64,000 nt of DNA from Steroidobacter denitrificans (GCF_001579945.1 NZ_CP011971.1:1576001-1640000); one strand, 5' to 3'; positions 44,917-54,739 are shown, counted from the stretch's first letter. Made by a program: numbers and translations. The notes: a model not told the origin generated them from the sequence alone.

Positions 44917-47157
44917 GTGCAACAGATTCTTCAGAAACTCGATACGGGTGAAATAGGCACCTGCGAAGTACCCGCGCCGGCCATTTCGCCGGGAAAGGTT
45001 CTGATCCGCACACATGCCACGGTCGTGTCCGCCGGCACCGAACGTATGTTGGTCAAATTCGGACAGGCCAACTTGTTACAGAAGGCGCGTCAGCAGCCGG
45101 ATAAGGTGCGCGAGGTGCTTGCAAAAATGCACACGGACGGAGTGCTGACTACGCTGGATACGGTCAGGGCCAAGCTGGACGAGCCGCTGGCGCTCGGATA
45201 CTGCAACGTTGGATCGATTCAGCAGGTAGGCGCAGGAGTTGATGGACTATCGATCGGGGATCGTGTGGTCAGCAACGGAAAGCATGCGCAGATCGTCTGC
45301 GTACCGAAGAATCTGTGCACCCGGGTCCCGGATTCTGTAGCGGACGATCATGCGGCGTTCACGGTACCGGCGGCGATCGGCTTGCAGGGCATACGGCTCG
45401 CGGCGCCGACGATCGGGGAGTGCGTTGTAGTCACGGGGCTCGGGCTGATCGGACTGTTATGCGTGCAGTTGCTGCGTGCACATGGCTGCCGCGTGTTGGG
45501 CGTGGACTTCGATCCGCATCGTCTGGAGTTGGCCAGGAAGTTTGGCGCTGACGCCGTGGATCTCTCGCGCGGGGAAGATCCGGTCCGCACAGCAGTCGCG
45601 TTCTCCAGAGGTCGTGGTATCGACGCCGTCATCATCACGGCGTCCACTCGCAGCAGTGAGCCCGTCTCGCAGGCCGCGGCTATGTGTCGAAAACGCGGTC
45701 GAATCGTACTGGTCGGTGTGACCGGACTCGAGTTGTCGCGCGCGGATTTCTATGAGAAGGAACTCAGCTTTCAGGTGAGCTGCTCTTACGGTCCGGGTAG
45801 ATACGATCCCGAGTACGAGGAGCATGGTCGGGATTATCCCGTTGGGTTTGTGCGCTGGACGCAGCAACGTAACTTCGAAGCCGTGCTGGATCTGATGGCG
45901 AGCGGCACCTTGAATCTCGAACCGATGATCTCGCATCGATTTGCGCTCGAACAGGCGAGCGAGGCGTATCGGAGTCTGGAGGATCCAAGGGCCCTTGGCA
46001 TCGTGCTGCAGTACATTTCGGGCACTCCGCAGCCGGACACTTTGCCGCGCTCCATCGTATTGAGTGGCAGTCCGGATGGCCTGCATTCACGGGCTGGGCA
46101 GCCGGCGATCGCCTTTATCGGCGCGGGCGCCTATGCCGGACGGGTACTGATTCCCGCATTCAAAGCCGCCGGAGCGCAACTGCACACCATCGTGAGCGCC
46201 ACCGGCGTAAGCGCCGCCCATTACGGCCGCAAGTACGGGTTCATGCAAGCCTCCACGGATGCTGCTCAGGTGATCGGGGATGCGGCGGCCGATGCGATTG
46301 CGGTCGTCACGCGTCACGACTCGCACGCGCGTTACGTCCTGAGCGCTCTGCGTGCCGGAAAGCATGTATTCGTCGAGAAGCCGCTGTGCCTCACGTTGCC
46401 GGAGCTGTCGGAGATCGAACGGGAGGCTGCGGCACGTCCGGCGCAGCTGCTGATGGTCGGCTTCAATCGCCGATTCTCTCCGCATGTCCGGCGAATGAAA
46501 GAGTTGCTCGAATCGATCGCTGAACCCAAGACCTTCGTGGTGACGGTGAACGCCGGACACATTCCTCCCGAGCACTGGACGCAAGACCGGCGCGTGGGCG
46601 GCGGCCGGATCATCGGCGAGGCCTGCCACTACGTGGATCTGCTGCGCTGCCTGTCCGGTCATCCAATAGCCGCCGTGGCGGCACTGGCCACAGGAAGATC
46701 CGGGAGCTGCGCGGTACCGGATACCGCGCTGTTGGCGCTCACGTTTGCGGACGGCTCGGTCGGTACCATTCACTACGTATCGAGTGGACATAAGAGCTTT
46801 CCGAAGGAACGTGTCGAAGTGTTCTGCGCCAGACGCGTACTGCAGCTGGACAACTTTCGCGTCCTGAAAGGCTGGGGATGGGGAAAAGGTGTCGGTATGC
46901 GTCTCTGGCGCCAGGACAAAGGCGCCCGGGCGGCGGTTTTTCAATTTATACGCGAATTGCGCTGCGGTGGTACCGCGCCTACGCCGCTCCATGAGCTCAT
47001 CGAAGTGACTGCGGCTTCGATTCGTTTGACGGAAGCTCTGCACGCCGGATCGAAGAGCGCGATGCAGTCCGCAACCGGTAAGGATACCGCCACTGTTTCC
47101 TTGAATGACCTCCTACGGAGCAGCTGTACGTCTAGCGAACTGAGCAGCGATGCGTGA
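44917..47157 (+). CDS. Bi-domain oxidoreductase: zinc-type alcohol dehydrogenase fused to Gfo/Idh/MocA
   Basis: 746 residues. The first ~370 residues form a medium-chain dehydrogenase (LDTGEIGTCEVPAPAISPGKVLIRT, NAD-binding GLGLIGLLCVQLL), the second half a Gfo/Idh/MocA fold (IAFIGAGAYAGRVLIPAF, HVFVEKPLCL, FNRRFSPHVRRM). GTG 44917 starts at the conserved QQILQKLDTG; a TTG at 44905 would add four residues. Such fusions sit next to heparinase II/III-like genes in polysaccharide clusters. The substrate is probably a nucleotide- or lipid-linked sugar (inference). It overlaps the next gene by 8 bp. Confidence 0.88.
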   Translation: MQQILQKLDTGEIGTCEVPAPAISPGKVLIRTHATVVSAGTERMLVKFGQANLLQKARQQPDKVREVLAKMHTDGVLTTLDTVRAKLDEPLALGYCNVGSIQQVGAGVDGLSIGDRVVSNGKHAQIVCVPKNLCTRVPDSVADDHAAFTVPAAIGLQGIRLAAPTIGECVVVTGLGLIGLLCVQLLRAHGCRVLGVDFDPHRLELARKFGADAVDLSRGEDPVRTAVAFSRGRGIDAVIITASTRSSEPVSQAAAMCRKRGRIVLVGVTGLELSRADFYEKELSFQVSCSYGPGRYDPEYEEHGRDYPVGFVRWTQQRNFEAVLDLMASGTLNLEPMISHRFALEQASEAYRSLEDPRALGIVLQYISGTPQPDTLPRSIVLSGSPDGLHSRAGQPAIAFIGAGAYAGRVLIPAFKAAGAQLHTIVSATGVSAAHYGRKYGFMQASTDAAQVIGDAAADAIAVVTRHDSHARYVLSALRAGKHVFVEKPLCLTLPELSEIEREAAARPAQLLMVGFNRRFSPHVRRMKELLESIAEPKTFVVTVNAGHIPPEHWTQDRRVGGGRIIGEACHYVDLLRCLSGHPIAAVAALATGRSGSCAVPDTALLALTFADGSVGTIHYVSSGHKSFPKERVEVFCARRVLQLDNFRVLKGWGWGKGVGMRLWRQDKGARAAVFQFIRELRCGGTAPTPLHELIEVTAASIRLTEALHAGSKSAMQSATGKDTATVSLNDLLRSSCTSSELSSDA

Positions 47158-48805
47158 GAGCTTGCGAACATTTCGGCTCACGATCAACACCGTGAGATAT
47201 CTTCGGCCGGTACAGATCTACGGGCGGGTCTGGTTTAAAATGCGCAAGCCGAAGCCGTTTCGCCGTCCTGCCTCTGCGCGTCGCCTCCACTCGCAGCGCT
47301 GGTGCCCCATGCCCCGTAAGCCCTCGATGACCGGGCCTTGCCGCTTCCAGTTTCTCAACGTGGAGCGCACGCTGCGTGAACCGGCGCAGTGGACTAATGG
47401 CGAGGTGCCGAAGCTGTGGCTCTATAACCTCCATTACTTCGACGACCTTCTCGCAGACGGCGCGGACGATCGACGGGCCTGGCATGAGGCGCTGATTCAT
47501 CGCTGGATTGCGGAGAATCCGGCTGGCAGCGGCATCGGGTGGGATCCTTATCCGAGTTCGCTCAGGATCACGAACTGGATCCAGTGGGTGCTGGCCGGCG
47601 CCTCCTTGTCCGATGCAGCACTGGACAGCCTCGCAACGCAGGCGCGATGGCTGGCGCGACGGATGGAGTTCCATTTGCTCGGCAACCATCTTCTGGCAAA
47701 CGCCAAGGCACTCATCTTTGCGGGCACATTTTTTACCGGACGGGAAGCGCGGCATTGGTTGCACAGGGGTGTGCGCGTATTGGACGAGCAGCTAACTGAG
47801 CAGATCCTACCCGACGGGGGACATGTCGAGCGCAGTCCGATGTATCACGCAATCGTGCTCGCCGATGTACTAGATCTGTTGCAGTTGGCCAATGTTTTTC
47901 CCGGTGTACTGGATACGGCACGTGTGCATAGATGGCGCGCCATCGCGTATGAAATGCTGCGCTGGATGCGGATCATGACCCATCCAGACGGTGACCTGGC
48001 TTTCTTCAACGATGCTGTCATGGGTATCGCCTCCCGCTATTGTGAATTGCAGGATTACGCCAGCACGGTCGTGACGCAGCTCGATGGAGTGAAGAACGAG
48101 GAGATCCGGCCCATTGAGGCGCTCGCGCATTCCGGGTACGTACGGTTGCAGCGCGGTGCCGCCGTGTTGATCGCCGATGTCGGTGACATCGGTCCGGACC
48201 ATCAGCCCGGTCATGCACATGCCGATACGCTGAGTTTTGAGCTATCGCTGCTTGGACATCGAGTGTTCGTCAATGGGGGAGTGTCCACCTACGAGCCGGG
48301 TCCACTGCGTCTGCGCCAGCGTGGCACGGCGTCCCATAATACCGTCGTGATCGACGGTCACGACTCCTCGGAAGTATGGGGCAGTTTCCGCGTTGCCCGC
48401 CGGGCGCGTCCGCAGAACGTGAGGTGGAACGCTGACGAAGACGTCCTGTGCCTGCATGCCTCCCATGACGGCTATGAACGAATTTCCCGTGGACTTATGC
48501 ATATGCGCCATTGGTCACTCACCGATACGTCTCTGCGGATCGAGGATTCGATCTGCGGCGATTTTAATATCGCGCAAGCCATGCTGATCGTACATCCGGA
48601 TGTCGATGTCGTCATCGGACGCAACGGAGCCGTTCTTCGGGGAGCGGACTACCGCATACAGGTTTCCACGACAGGCGCTGCGATCGAGTCGACTTTAGGT
48701 ACCTGGCATCCGCGCTTTGGTCTTGCGCTGCCTAACCGGCGCTTGGAGGTGCAATCGCGCGCACGACGATTTTCTACGCAGATCTCCTGGCGCTGCGCGC
48801 CGTAA
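47150..48805 (+). CDS. Heparinase II/III-family protein (polysaccharide lyase-like)
   Basis: 551 residues. An N-terminal alpha/alpha toroid (LYNLHYFDDLL, GWDPYPSSLRITNWIQW, HLLGNHLLANAKALIFAG, QILPDGGHVERSPMYH) is followed by the beta-sandwich heparinase II/III region (DHQPGHAHADTLSFEL, RGTASHNTVVIDG). The His/Tyr/Asn-containing motifs are intact. There is no signal peptide, so a cytoplasmic role in surface polysaccharide synthesis or turnover is likely, as for homologues in O-antigen-type clusters. Confidence 0.88.
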   Translation: MRESLRTFRLTINTVRYLRPVQIYGRVWFKMRKPKPFRRPASARRLHSQRWCPMPRKPSMTGPCRFQFLNVERTLREPAQWTNGEVPKLWLYNLHYFDDLLADGADDRRAWHEALIHRWIAENPAGSGIGWDPYPSSLRITNWIQWVLAGASLSDAALDSLATQARWLARRMEFHLLGNHLLANAKALIFAGTFFTGREARHWLHRGVRVLDEQLTEQILPDGGHVERSPMYHAIVLADVLDLLQLANVFPGVLDTARVHRWRAIAYEMLRWMRIMTHPDGDLAFFNDAVMGIASRYCELQDYASTVVTQLDGVKNEEIRPIEALAHSGYVRLQRGAAVLIADVGDIGPDHQPGHAHADTLSFELSLLGHRVFVNGGVSTYEPGPLRLRQRGTASHNTVVIDGHDSSEVWGSFRVARRARPQNVRWNADEDVLCLHASHDGYERISRGLMHMRHWSLTDTSLRIEDSICGDFNIAQAMLIVHPDVDVVIGRNGAVLRGADYRIQVSTTGAAIESTLGTWHPRFGLALPNRRLEVQSRARRFSTQISWRCAP

Positions 48806-48895
48806 TGCTAGCACCACCGCCTCCCTCCTGGACGGCGGACCTCCATATGGCAGGGTTACCCGATGCGCCGCCACTCATGCCCGAGGATGAATATC

Positions 48896-50239
48896 ATGCG
48901 GATCCTGTTTCTCTCGGATAACTTTCCGCCGGAGTCCAACGCTCCGGCCGCCCGGATACACGAACATGCCAAGTACTGGGTGGCGGCCGGTCACGAGGTG
49001 ACCGTGATCACATGTGCGCCGAATTTTCCGGAAGGCCGCGTCTATAAAGGGTATCGAAATGCCTGGCATACGACAGAAACGGTCGATGGTATTCGAGTCA
49101 TTCGCGTGAAGACGTTCATCAGCGCAAACGAAGGTTTTGTAAGACGCACGTTGGACTATCTCAGCTTCGCAGCCGCAGCGGTGTTTGCCGGGTTGTTCGA
49201 ACGTCGTCCGGATGTCGTCGTGGCCACGACTCCGCAGTTCTTCTGCGCTGTTGGTGGGTGGATGCTCGCCGCGCTCAGGCGTCTTCCCTTCGTGTTGGAA
49301 CTGCGCGACTTGTGGCCCGCCTCGATCGCCGCGGTCGGCGCCATGCGTCCTGGATTTGCCATGCGCATGTTGGAGAGGCTGGAACTGTTTCTGTATCGGC
49401 GTGCTGCTGTCATCGTATCCGTGACGCAGGCGTTTCGGGAGGATCTGGTCGGGCGTGGGATCGATAATGGAAAGATCCACGTGGTCCTTAACGGGGCGGA
49501 TCTCTCCTGGTGCTGGCCACGGCCACGTGCAGCCGATATCGTGCAGCAGTATGGTCTGCAAGAAAAGTTCGTGGTCGGCTACCTGGGAACACATGGCATG
49601 GCCCATGCGTTGCCGCGCGTCCTGGAGGCAGCGGCAAGGTTGGCGCCCCGCAAGGACATCGTATTGGTCTTTGCAGGGAGTGGGGCCGCCCGTGCTGAAG
49701 TGGAGCGTATCGTTCAGCAGCGTGGGCTTGCCAATGTGCACCTGATACCTAGGCAACCCAAGGAGGCGATGGGTGCTCTTTGGAGCATCTGCGATGCATC
49801 GCTCATGCCGCTGCGAGACGATCCACTATTCGCCACGGTGATCCCTTCGAAGTTGTTCGAAGCGATGGGTAACGGTGTGCCCACCATCGCCAGTCTTCCG
49901 GAAGGCGAGGCGACGCAGCTTGTCCGTTGGACCGGATGCGGATTGATCGTACAGCCGGAGCAACCCGATGATCTCGCAGCTGCCATCGAAACGCTGGCGG
50001 ACGATCGCGATCTGTGGCTGCGCCTGCGTCAGGCAGCGCTTGATGCGGCGCCCGATTTTTCCAGGGCGCACATGGCCAGTTGCATGGTCGAGATCCTGCA
50101 GAAGGCCGTTCATGGCAAGGTAGAATCGGCTGGCGGCCTGAAAGGCGAACCGATGGACAAGGCTGGAGACGAGCCGCTTCATCACGGCGCATCCAGTGGT
50201 GTCGATGCGCCACCGCGCGGCACTGCCGGAGTGGCGTAA
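48896..50239 (+). CDS. Glycosyltransferase family 4 (WbuB-like)
   Basis: 447 residues from the ATG at 48896 (MRILFLSDNFPPESNAPAAR), which has GAGGA 8 nt upstream; in-frame ATGs at 48863 and 48887 are less likely. The N-terminal acceptor domain and the GT-B donor domain (VVGYLGTHGMAHAL, VFAGSGAARAEVE, PSKLFEAMGNGVPTIASLPEGEA) are complete. A non-conserved tail of about 40 residues follows. It adds a sugar to the lipid-linked repeat unit. Its stop shares one base with the next start (TAATG). Confidence 0.9.
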   Translation: MRILFLSDNFPPESNAPAARIHEHAKYWVAAGHEVTVITCAPNFPEGRVYKGYRNAWHTTETVDGIRVIRVKTFISANEGFVRRTLDYLSFAAAAVFAGLFERRPDVVVATTPQFFCAVGGWMLAALRRLPFVLELRDLWPASIAAVGAMRPGFAMRMLERLELFLYRRAAVIVSVTQAFREDLVGRGIDNGKIHVVLNGADLSWCWPRPRAADIVQQYGLQEKFVVGYLGTHGMAHALPRVLEAAARLAPRKDIVLVFAGSGAARAEVERIVQQRGLANVHLIPRQPKEAMGALWSICDASLMPLRDDPLFATVIPSKLFEAMGNGVPTIASLPEGEATQLVRWTGCGLIVQPEQPDDLAAAIETLADDRDLWLRLRQAALDAAPDFSRAHMASCMVEILQKAVHGKVESAGGLKGEPMDKAGDEPLHHGASSGVDAPPRGTAGVA

Positions 50240-51348
50240 TGGAGCGGGACAACGCAGGCTATCGCTATTTCATGCGCAAGGAGATCCTTGAGCAGCCTGG
50301 CGCTGTAAGCCGCACGCTGGCCGGTTGCGTGACGAACGGGCGAGTGATCGAGGCTGCCTTCGGTTCAGCTGCCGGCACAGTGTTCGATCGTACCGAACAT
50401 GTGCACATCGTGGCGTGCGGTACAAGCTATCACGCCGGAGTCGTAGCGCGGTATTTCATCGAACAGATCTGCAGGTTGCCGTGCAGTATCGAAGTAGCGA
50501 GTGAATACCGCTACCGAAAACCGGTAACGCCAAGAGGATCGTTGCTCGTGGCACTGTCGCAGTCGGGAGAGACGCCCGACACGCTCGCGGCGGCAAGACT
50601 TGCTAGACCAGGCGGCTTTATCGCATCGCTCGCGATCTGCAATGCGCCGAAAAGTACGTTGGTGCGGGAGTCTGACCTGGTTCTGTTGACACATGCAGGC
50701 GCAAAGCTGGCACTACCCGCAACCAAGACGTTCACCGCCCAACTGGTGGCGCTCGGCGTACTCATCGGCGCCCTTGTGCGCCGATATGAGGATGATTCAT
50801 GTCGGGAGCGTGAACTGGTGGCGCAGTTGCTGACGTTACCGGCGGTGATCGAAGCAACGCTTGCGCTCGAGCCGGCGATACGTTCACTGGCCCGGCGCTT
50901 GGCGGAAGAACGCCATATGCTTTTACTGGGACGCGGCATCATGTATCCCGTCGCGATGGAAGGAGCGCTAAAGCTGAAGGAAGTGTCGTATATCCAGGCG
51001 GAAGCGTACGCAGCCGGCGAACTGAAGCACGGACCGCTAGCACTGGTGGATGCCGCAATGCCGGTGATTGCCATGGCACCGTGCGATACGGTCCTGGAGA
51101 AACTCAAATCCAATCTGATGGAGGTCCGCGCCCGAAGGGGTCAGGTCGTTGTGTTCGCCGACCCCGACTCAGGCCTGATCTCGAAGGAGGAAGTTGCCTC
51201 GATTGCGATGCCGGGGAGGCTGGCAGAAATCCAGTGTCCCGTTGTCTACAGCGTTGCGCTGCAGTTGTTAGCATTTCACGTGGCGTTGTTCAAGGGCATC
51301 GATCCGGATCATCCCAGAGGCATTACTATGAACTCTGGCCGCGAGTAG
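50239..51348 (+). CDS. GlmS-like double-SIS protein lacking the glutaminase domain
   Basis: 369 residues. It starts at the interdomain linker of glucosamine-6-phosphate synthase (YRYFMRKEILEQPGAV) and continues with two SIS domains: VACGTSYHAGVVARYFIE, ALSQSGETPDTLAAARLAR, KTFTAQLVALGVL, LLGRGIMYPVAMEGALKLKEVSYIQAEAYAAGELKHGPLALVD. The N-terminal Ntn glutaminase (Cys1) is absent, and the usual LAKSVTVE C terminus is replaced by GITMNSGRE. It may act as an ammonia-dependent or pure isomerase for an amino- or keto-sugar phosphate. The preceding gene has a normal stop, so this is not a recent truncation. Confidence 0.85.
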   Translation: MERDNAGYRYFMRKEILEQPGAVSRTLAGCVTNGRVIEAAFGSAAGTVFDRTEHVHIVACGTSYHAGVVARYFIEQICRLPCSIEVASEYRYRKPVTPRGSLLVALSQSGETPDTLAAARLARPGGFIASLAICNAPKSTLVRESDLVLLTHAGAKLALPATKTFTAQLVALGVLIGALVRRYEDDSCRERELVAQLLTLPAVIEATLALEPAIRSLARRLAEERHMLLLGRGIMYPVAMEGALKLKEVSYIQAEAYAAGELKHGPLALVDAAMPVIAMAPCDTVLEKLKSNLMEVRARRGQVVVFADPDSGLISKEEVASIAMPGRLAEIQCPVVYSVALQLLAFHVALFKGIDPDHPRGITMNSGRE

Positions 51349-51449
51349 ACGATGCCGTTTCAGTGGGCAACCCGTTCGTCGAAGGAACGGTCCGTCACCG
51401 GATCGCAGGGTAAACAGGTGCGATATTACTTTGCTCACCGGCATTCTCG

Positions 51450-52154
51450 CTAGAATGTCCGTGTCTTCATATCGCCGCGAAAGCGCACCGTGTACGTCGC
51501 AGGGGTATCGAACGGTAGTTCCACGCGAAACTTGCCGCCCGCATAAAGGCGTTGAGCCGGTAGCGTGCGGCAGTCCTGCTGTGATGCGTCGCATTGACGG
51601 CCATCGTGCAGCACTGCGCACGAGTTGCCCAGGTTCTCGATCATCAGTACATGGCCGGTGCGCCGGCTTTGGATATCCGCATTGGCGTCGGCAGGGCGCA
51701 CCAGTACTAGCACGTCGTAAGCTACGACCACCTTGACCGCCGCTGTCTGATCGGACTCGATGCTGCCAACCACGGGTTTGATCGCGACGCGAAAAACCTC
51801 GTCGAGGACCGGTTGTGGATTGAGCGCAACGATGCGCACCCGATGGCGTTCCCTAGGTTGCACGATCAGGCGCATCGGCGTGACGAGCAGGCCCAGCGAC
51901 TCCGGATCGCGTGGCGAGATGCGTTTCTCGTCGGGGCGCCCGGGATGTTGTATCCGGCTGGGGGCGATCTGTATATAGAGAGGCTCGGTTCCTAAATTGG
52001 TAATTTCGATGTCGTCGTAGCGCCGTTCTGCACCTAATTCGACCTCTATCTTGTCGAGCACCATCTGTGCGTGCGCGGGTGAACTTGAGAGCAGGGCATA
52101 GAGCGCCGGCGGCAAGGCGGTCAGCAGCGATATGACACGAACGAACATCGTCAC
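51450..52154 (-). CDS. Periplasmic pilus chaperone (PapD-like)
   Basis: 234 residues: signal peptide (VISLLTALPPALYALLSSSPAHA), then an Ig-like domain (MVLDKIEVELGAERRYDDIEITNLGTEPLYIQI; LVTPMRLIVQPRERHRVRIVALN) and a second domain. VIVQPRERHRVRI is the strand that caps pilin subunits in related chaperones. It is last in a reverse-strand pilin-usher-chaperone operon and overlaps the usher stop by 4 bp. Confidence 0.85.
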   Translation of the reverse strand: MTMFVRVISLLTALPPALYALLSSSPAHAQMVLDKIEVELGAERRYDDIEITNLGTEPLYIQIAPSRIQHPGRPDEKRISPRDPESLGLLVTPMRLIVQPRERHRVRIVALNPQPVLDEVFRVAIKPVVGSIESDQTAAVKVVVAYDVLVLVRPADANADIQSRRTGHVLMIENLGNSCAVLHDGRQCDASQQDCRTLPAQRLYAGGKFRVELPFDTPATYTVRFRGDMKTRTF

Positions 52155-54640
52155 GGCCTTGTAATACGATTTGAATGATCGAGAGTCGTCTTTTGCGGAG
52201 CAAGGCCGGCACCGGAGCAGCGCAGTATGCCCAGGCGGACGAACAAGGCGCTGGGATCATCAATGGTTACCGGTATTTCGCATCCAGCACGCGGATGCAG
52301 GAACCGCAGCGTAGCCGTGACTGGAAGTTCGGCCGTAAAGTAGCCTCGCTCATCCGTGAAGACCGTGATAGCAGCGCCCTTGATCTGCACATTGCGCAAT
52401 GGCTCACCATCTGATCCGATAATTCTTCCGAAGGCTGGAATGACGACGGCCGCACGCCAGGTGTAGTGCGCCACATTGCCCGGAAACAGCGTCACATGTC
52501 GGGCGCCCTGGTCGTAGGTCACGGCGCGTGTGCCGGTCGCTGAGATCCGTATGTCATAGGTGTGATAGGCTGGAACAGTGACCGTGAGCTGCTCCTGCGC
52601 GCGTAGCGCGCCGCGTTCGACCCCGTCGATATAGACATGAAAGATGTTATCGGGCGCAGAACCTTCGATCCCTACGAGGATTGCGGCATTTCCCGAGCTG
52701 CCGCCCATACCGAAGGCCCGGTCGGTGCTCAATAATCGTGTGGCGTAGAGTCCGGTTTGAAAGTTGACGTCATACGAAGCGGTGGAGATATTGCCCAGAC
52801 GCCCGACGTTCGAAGCGGCGGACAGCTGGCCCAGCCCGCCCTGGTAGTCGCCCTGCACTTGGAGATTATGCCCATCAGGAGTGCGATCGGCGGCCATCAT
52901 TGCCTGGATGCGGTGCGCGCCGGAGGGTTCGAAGTATCCGGAGAGCGACGCGGTTTGGAAATCGCCGGAGTGATCCGTGGGGCCGGCGCTCCGGCGGCCA
53001 TCGATTATCCGATAGCCTGATGTAACATCGAGCGTGCGTGAGGGCCGTCCGAAGCGGCCGGTGAGCCCCAGCGAAGCGACAACCGTTCCGTCAGCGTACC
53101 CGATATCGAAAAGGATATCCGAGTTCAGCGCGCCGTTCAGCGAACATGGATAGCGTAGATGCATGCTTGCGCTGTGCGAGCGGCCGAACTGGCTGTCGCT
53201 GAGCGAAAAACTAGAGGAGAGGATCGCCTCGCCGATGGGACCCGCAAGCGAGATACTCGCTCGTGTCTGGCTGCGCGCTAGTTCATAAATGAAGCTGTCG
53301 GCGCTAGCGCCATCGCCTGACCAGACTTTACGCAACATCAATGAGGGGTGCCACTGCCCGGTGTGCGCGGTGAGCCTCGAATCGATGCCGAAATTCCCAA
53401 AGTTCGACGCGAAAGACGCCCAGCGAGCCGACCAGTGTTCGCCGAGACGCGAGGCGCTGAACTCGGCCAGCTGCGCTTGTGTGCCGCCGAGCAAATCCCC
53501 ACCCAGTGCCAAATTATTTGCCACTCGCCAACGCGCTCCGACGCGCAATGCATACATGGGATCGTCGGCATCGAGCCGTGATCGCGTAAAGTTCACGATG
53601 CGGCCAGCGTCAAAGAAGTAGAACGGCGTTCGAGCGCTGGGTACGTCGTATTCCTTGACAAAAAATCGAACCTCTTCACGAGGCGCGGAACCTTCTTCGA
53701 GAATCTGTAGCGTCACCTGGTACGAACCGTCCGGCAAGCGCTGCTGATCGACCGTCTGGTGTCCGGGAGCCAACGTCTGACTCAACAGGACCCGCCCCTC
53801 ACGCAGAACCCTGACCTGCGCGCGTCGATTCAGAAAGACCGCGAGCTGGTCGGGATCCGTCAGTTTCTTGTCCACCAGCCCGTCGGTGTGCGTACGAATG
53901 GAGATGCCCAGCATATTGAGATCAGAGATAGCGGCAAGCGATGGTGCGAAGAAGCGTCCCAGGGTATAGCGCCACAGCTTGCGATCATGCTCCAGGCGCA
54001 ATGCATCGATCAGCAGCGCCTCCTCGTTGGAGAGGAACGTGCTTGCCACCAGACGAGTCGCGCCTGCGCCCACCTGCAGTTCCTGATGAAGCGAAATCCG
54101 GGTGGTACCGTCCATCGACCCGGAAGCCGAGCCGAACAGTTGCGAGAATGCGAACTCTTCCGTTGGCGGCGAGGGAAGAAAGATATCGACACCGACCTCC
54201 GATCTGACGAAGGCTGCATTGATGAAGAGTTCGGCGCGAAAACGTTCGCGATCATAGATGATGCCGGCGACGCGCGGCTCCAGCCGTCCGCAATTTTCCT
54301 GGTCGGCGGCATGCGCGTGGCACACGAGCTGTTCATTGGTCGGCAACGGCCCGCTCAGCGTTTGCAGAAGCTGTTGAGAATCATCGATCTCCTTGATTTC
54401 CGCCAGCAGTCGTAGCGGCTCTTCGAAGCGTAGCGTGGCGCCTTGCAGGGCGACAGCGACCCCTTGAATCGTGCGCCCGAGTATGACGAGATCGATCAGC
54501 GTTCTTTGCGGGTCGTCGAGATCATCGAAGCCCGGCGGCGGAATCGTACGAAGCGACTGTGCCCAGCAGGGTACACATAGCAATACCGCGGCGCAGACGA
54601 CAGCGCAATGCAGGCTCGGAGCGAGAAGCAATAGCCGCAT
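52151..54640 (-). CDS. Outer-membrane fimbrial usher (CS1/TcfC-like)
   Basis: 829 residues with a signal peptide (LAPSLHCAVVCAAVLLCVPCWA). The N-terminal part resembles the periplasmic domain of alternate-class ushers, a long middle region alternates short strands as in the beta-barrel with plug (YQVTLQILEEGSAPREEVRFFVKEYDVP), and the C-terminal domain has GRIIGSDGEPLRNVQIKGAAITVFTDERGYFTAELP, a carboxypeptidase-regulatory-like fold common in CooC/TcfC ushers. It translocates and assembles pilin-chaperone complexes. Confidence 0.82.
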   Translation of the reverse strand: MRLLLLAPSLHCAVVCAAVLLCVPCWAQSLRTIPPPGFDDLDDPQRTLIDLVILGRTIQGVAVALQGATLRFEEPLRLLAEIKEIDDSQQLLQTLSGPLPTNEQLVCHAHAADQENCGRLEPRVAGIIYDRERFRAELFINAAFVRSEVGVDIFLPSPPTEEFAFSQLFGSASGSMDGTTRISLHQELQVGAGATRLVASTFLSNEEALLIDALRLEHDRKLWRYTLGRFFAPSLAAISDLNMLGISIRTHTDGLVDKKLTDPDQLAVFLNRRAQVRVLREGRVLLSQTLAPGHQTVDQQRLPDGSYQVTLQILEEGSAPREEVRFFVKEYDVPSARTPFYFFDAGRIVNFTRSRLDADDPMYALRVGARWRVANNLALGGDLLGGTQAQLAEFSASRLGEHWSARWASFASNFGNFGIDSRLTAHTGQWHPSLMLRKVWSGDGASADSFIYELARSQTRASISLAGPIGEAILSSSFSLSDSQFGRSHSASMHLRYPCSLNGALNSDILFDIGYADGTVVASLGLTGRFGRPSRTLDVTSGYRIIDGRRSAGPTDHSGDFQTASLSGYFEPSGAHRIQAMMAADRTPDGHNLQVQGDYQGGLGQLSAASNVGRLGNISTASYDVNFQTGLYATRLLSTDRAFGMGGSSGNAAILVGIEGSAPDNIFHVYIDGVERGALRAQEQLTVTVPAYHTYDIRISATGTRAVTYDQGARHVTLFPGNVAHYTWRAAVVIPAFGRIIGSDGEPLRNVQIKGAAITVFTDERGYFTAELPVTATLRFLHPRAGCEIPVTIDDPSALFVRLGILRCSGAGLAPQKTTLDHSNRITRP

Positions 54641-54655
54641 GGGTCGCCGATGTAG

Positions 54656-54739
54656 TTATGAGACGGTGATGATCAGGGTGCCGGCACTGGCGCCGTCATT
54701 GCAAACTGCGTCAGTGCCGGCACCGGAATCAACCGCCAT
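54656..54739 (-). CDS. Possible 27-codon pilin-tail remnant
   Basis: Between pilin and usher on the reverse strand, MAVDSGAGTDAVCNDGASAG followed by TLIITVS ends in a stop 15 bp before the usher start. The final TLIITVS resembles the closing strand of the pilin upstream (DTLTLVITPL). It may be what is left of a second pilin gene or a chance frame. It coincides with the hairpin at 54677-54724. Confidence 0.25.
   Translation of the reverse strand: MAVDSGAGTDAVCNDGASAGTLIITVS
54677..54724 (-). promoter_or_regulatory. 13-bp hairpin between pilin and usher genes
   Basis: Perfect inverted repeat GGTGCCGGCACTG / CAGTGCCGGCACC (54677-54689 with 54712-54724, 22-nt loop). There is no T run on the reverse strand. 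In pilus operons a hairpin after the major pilin often protects its message and lowers expression of usher and chaperone; that role is inferred. Confidence 0.55.
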
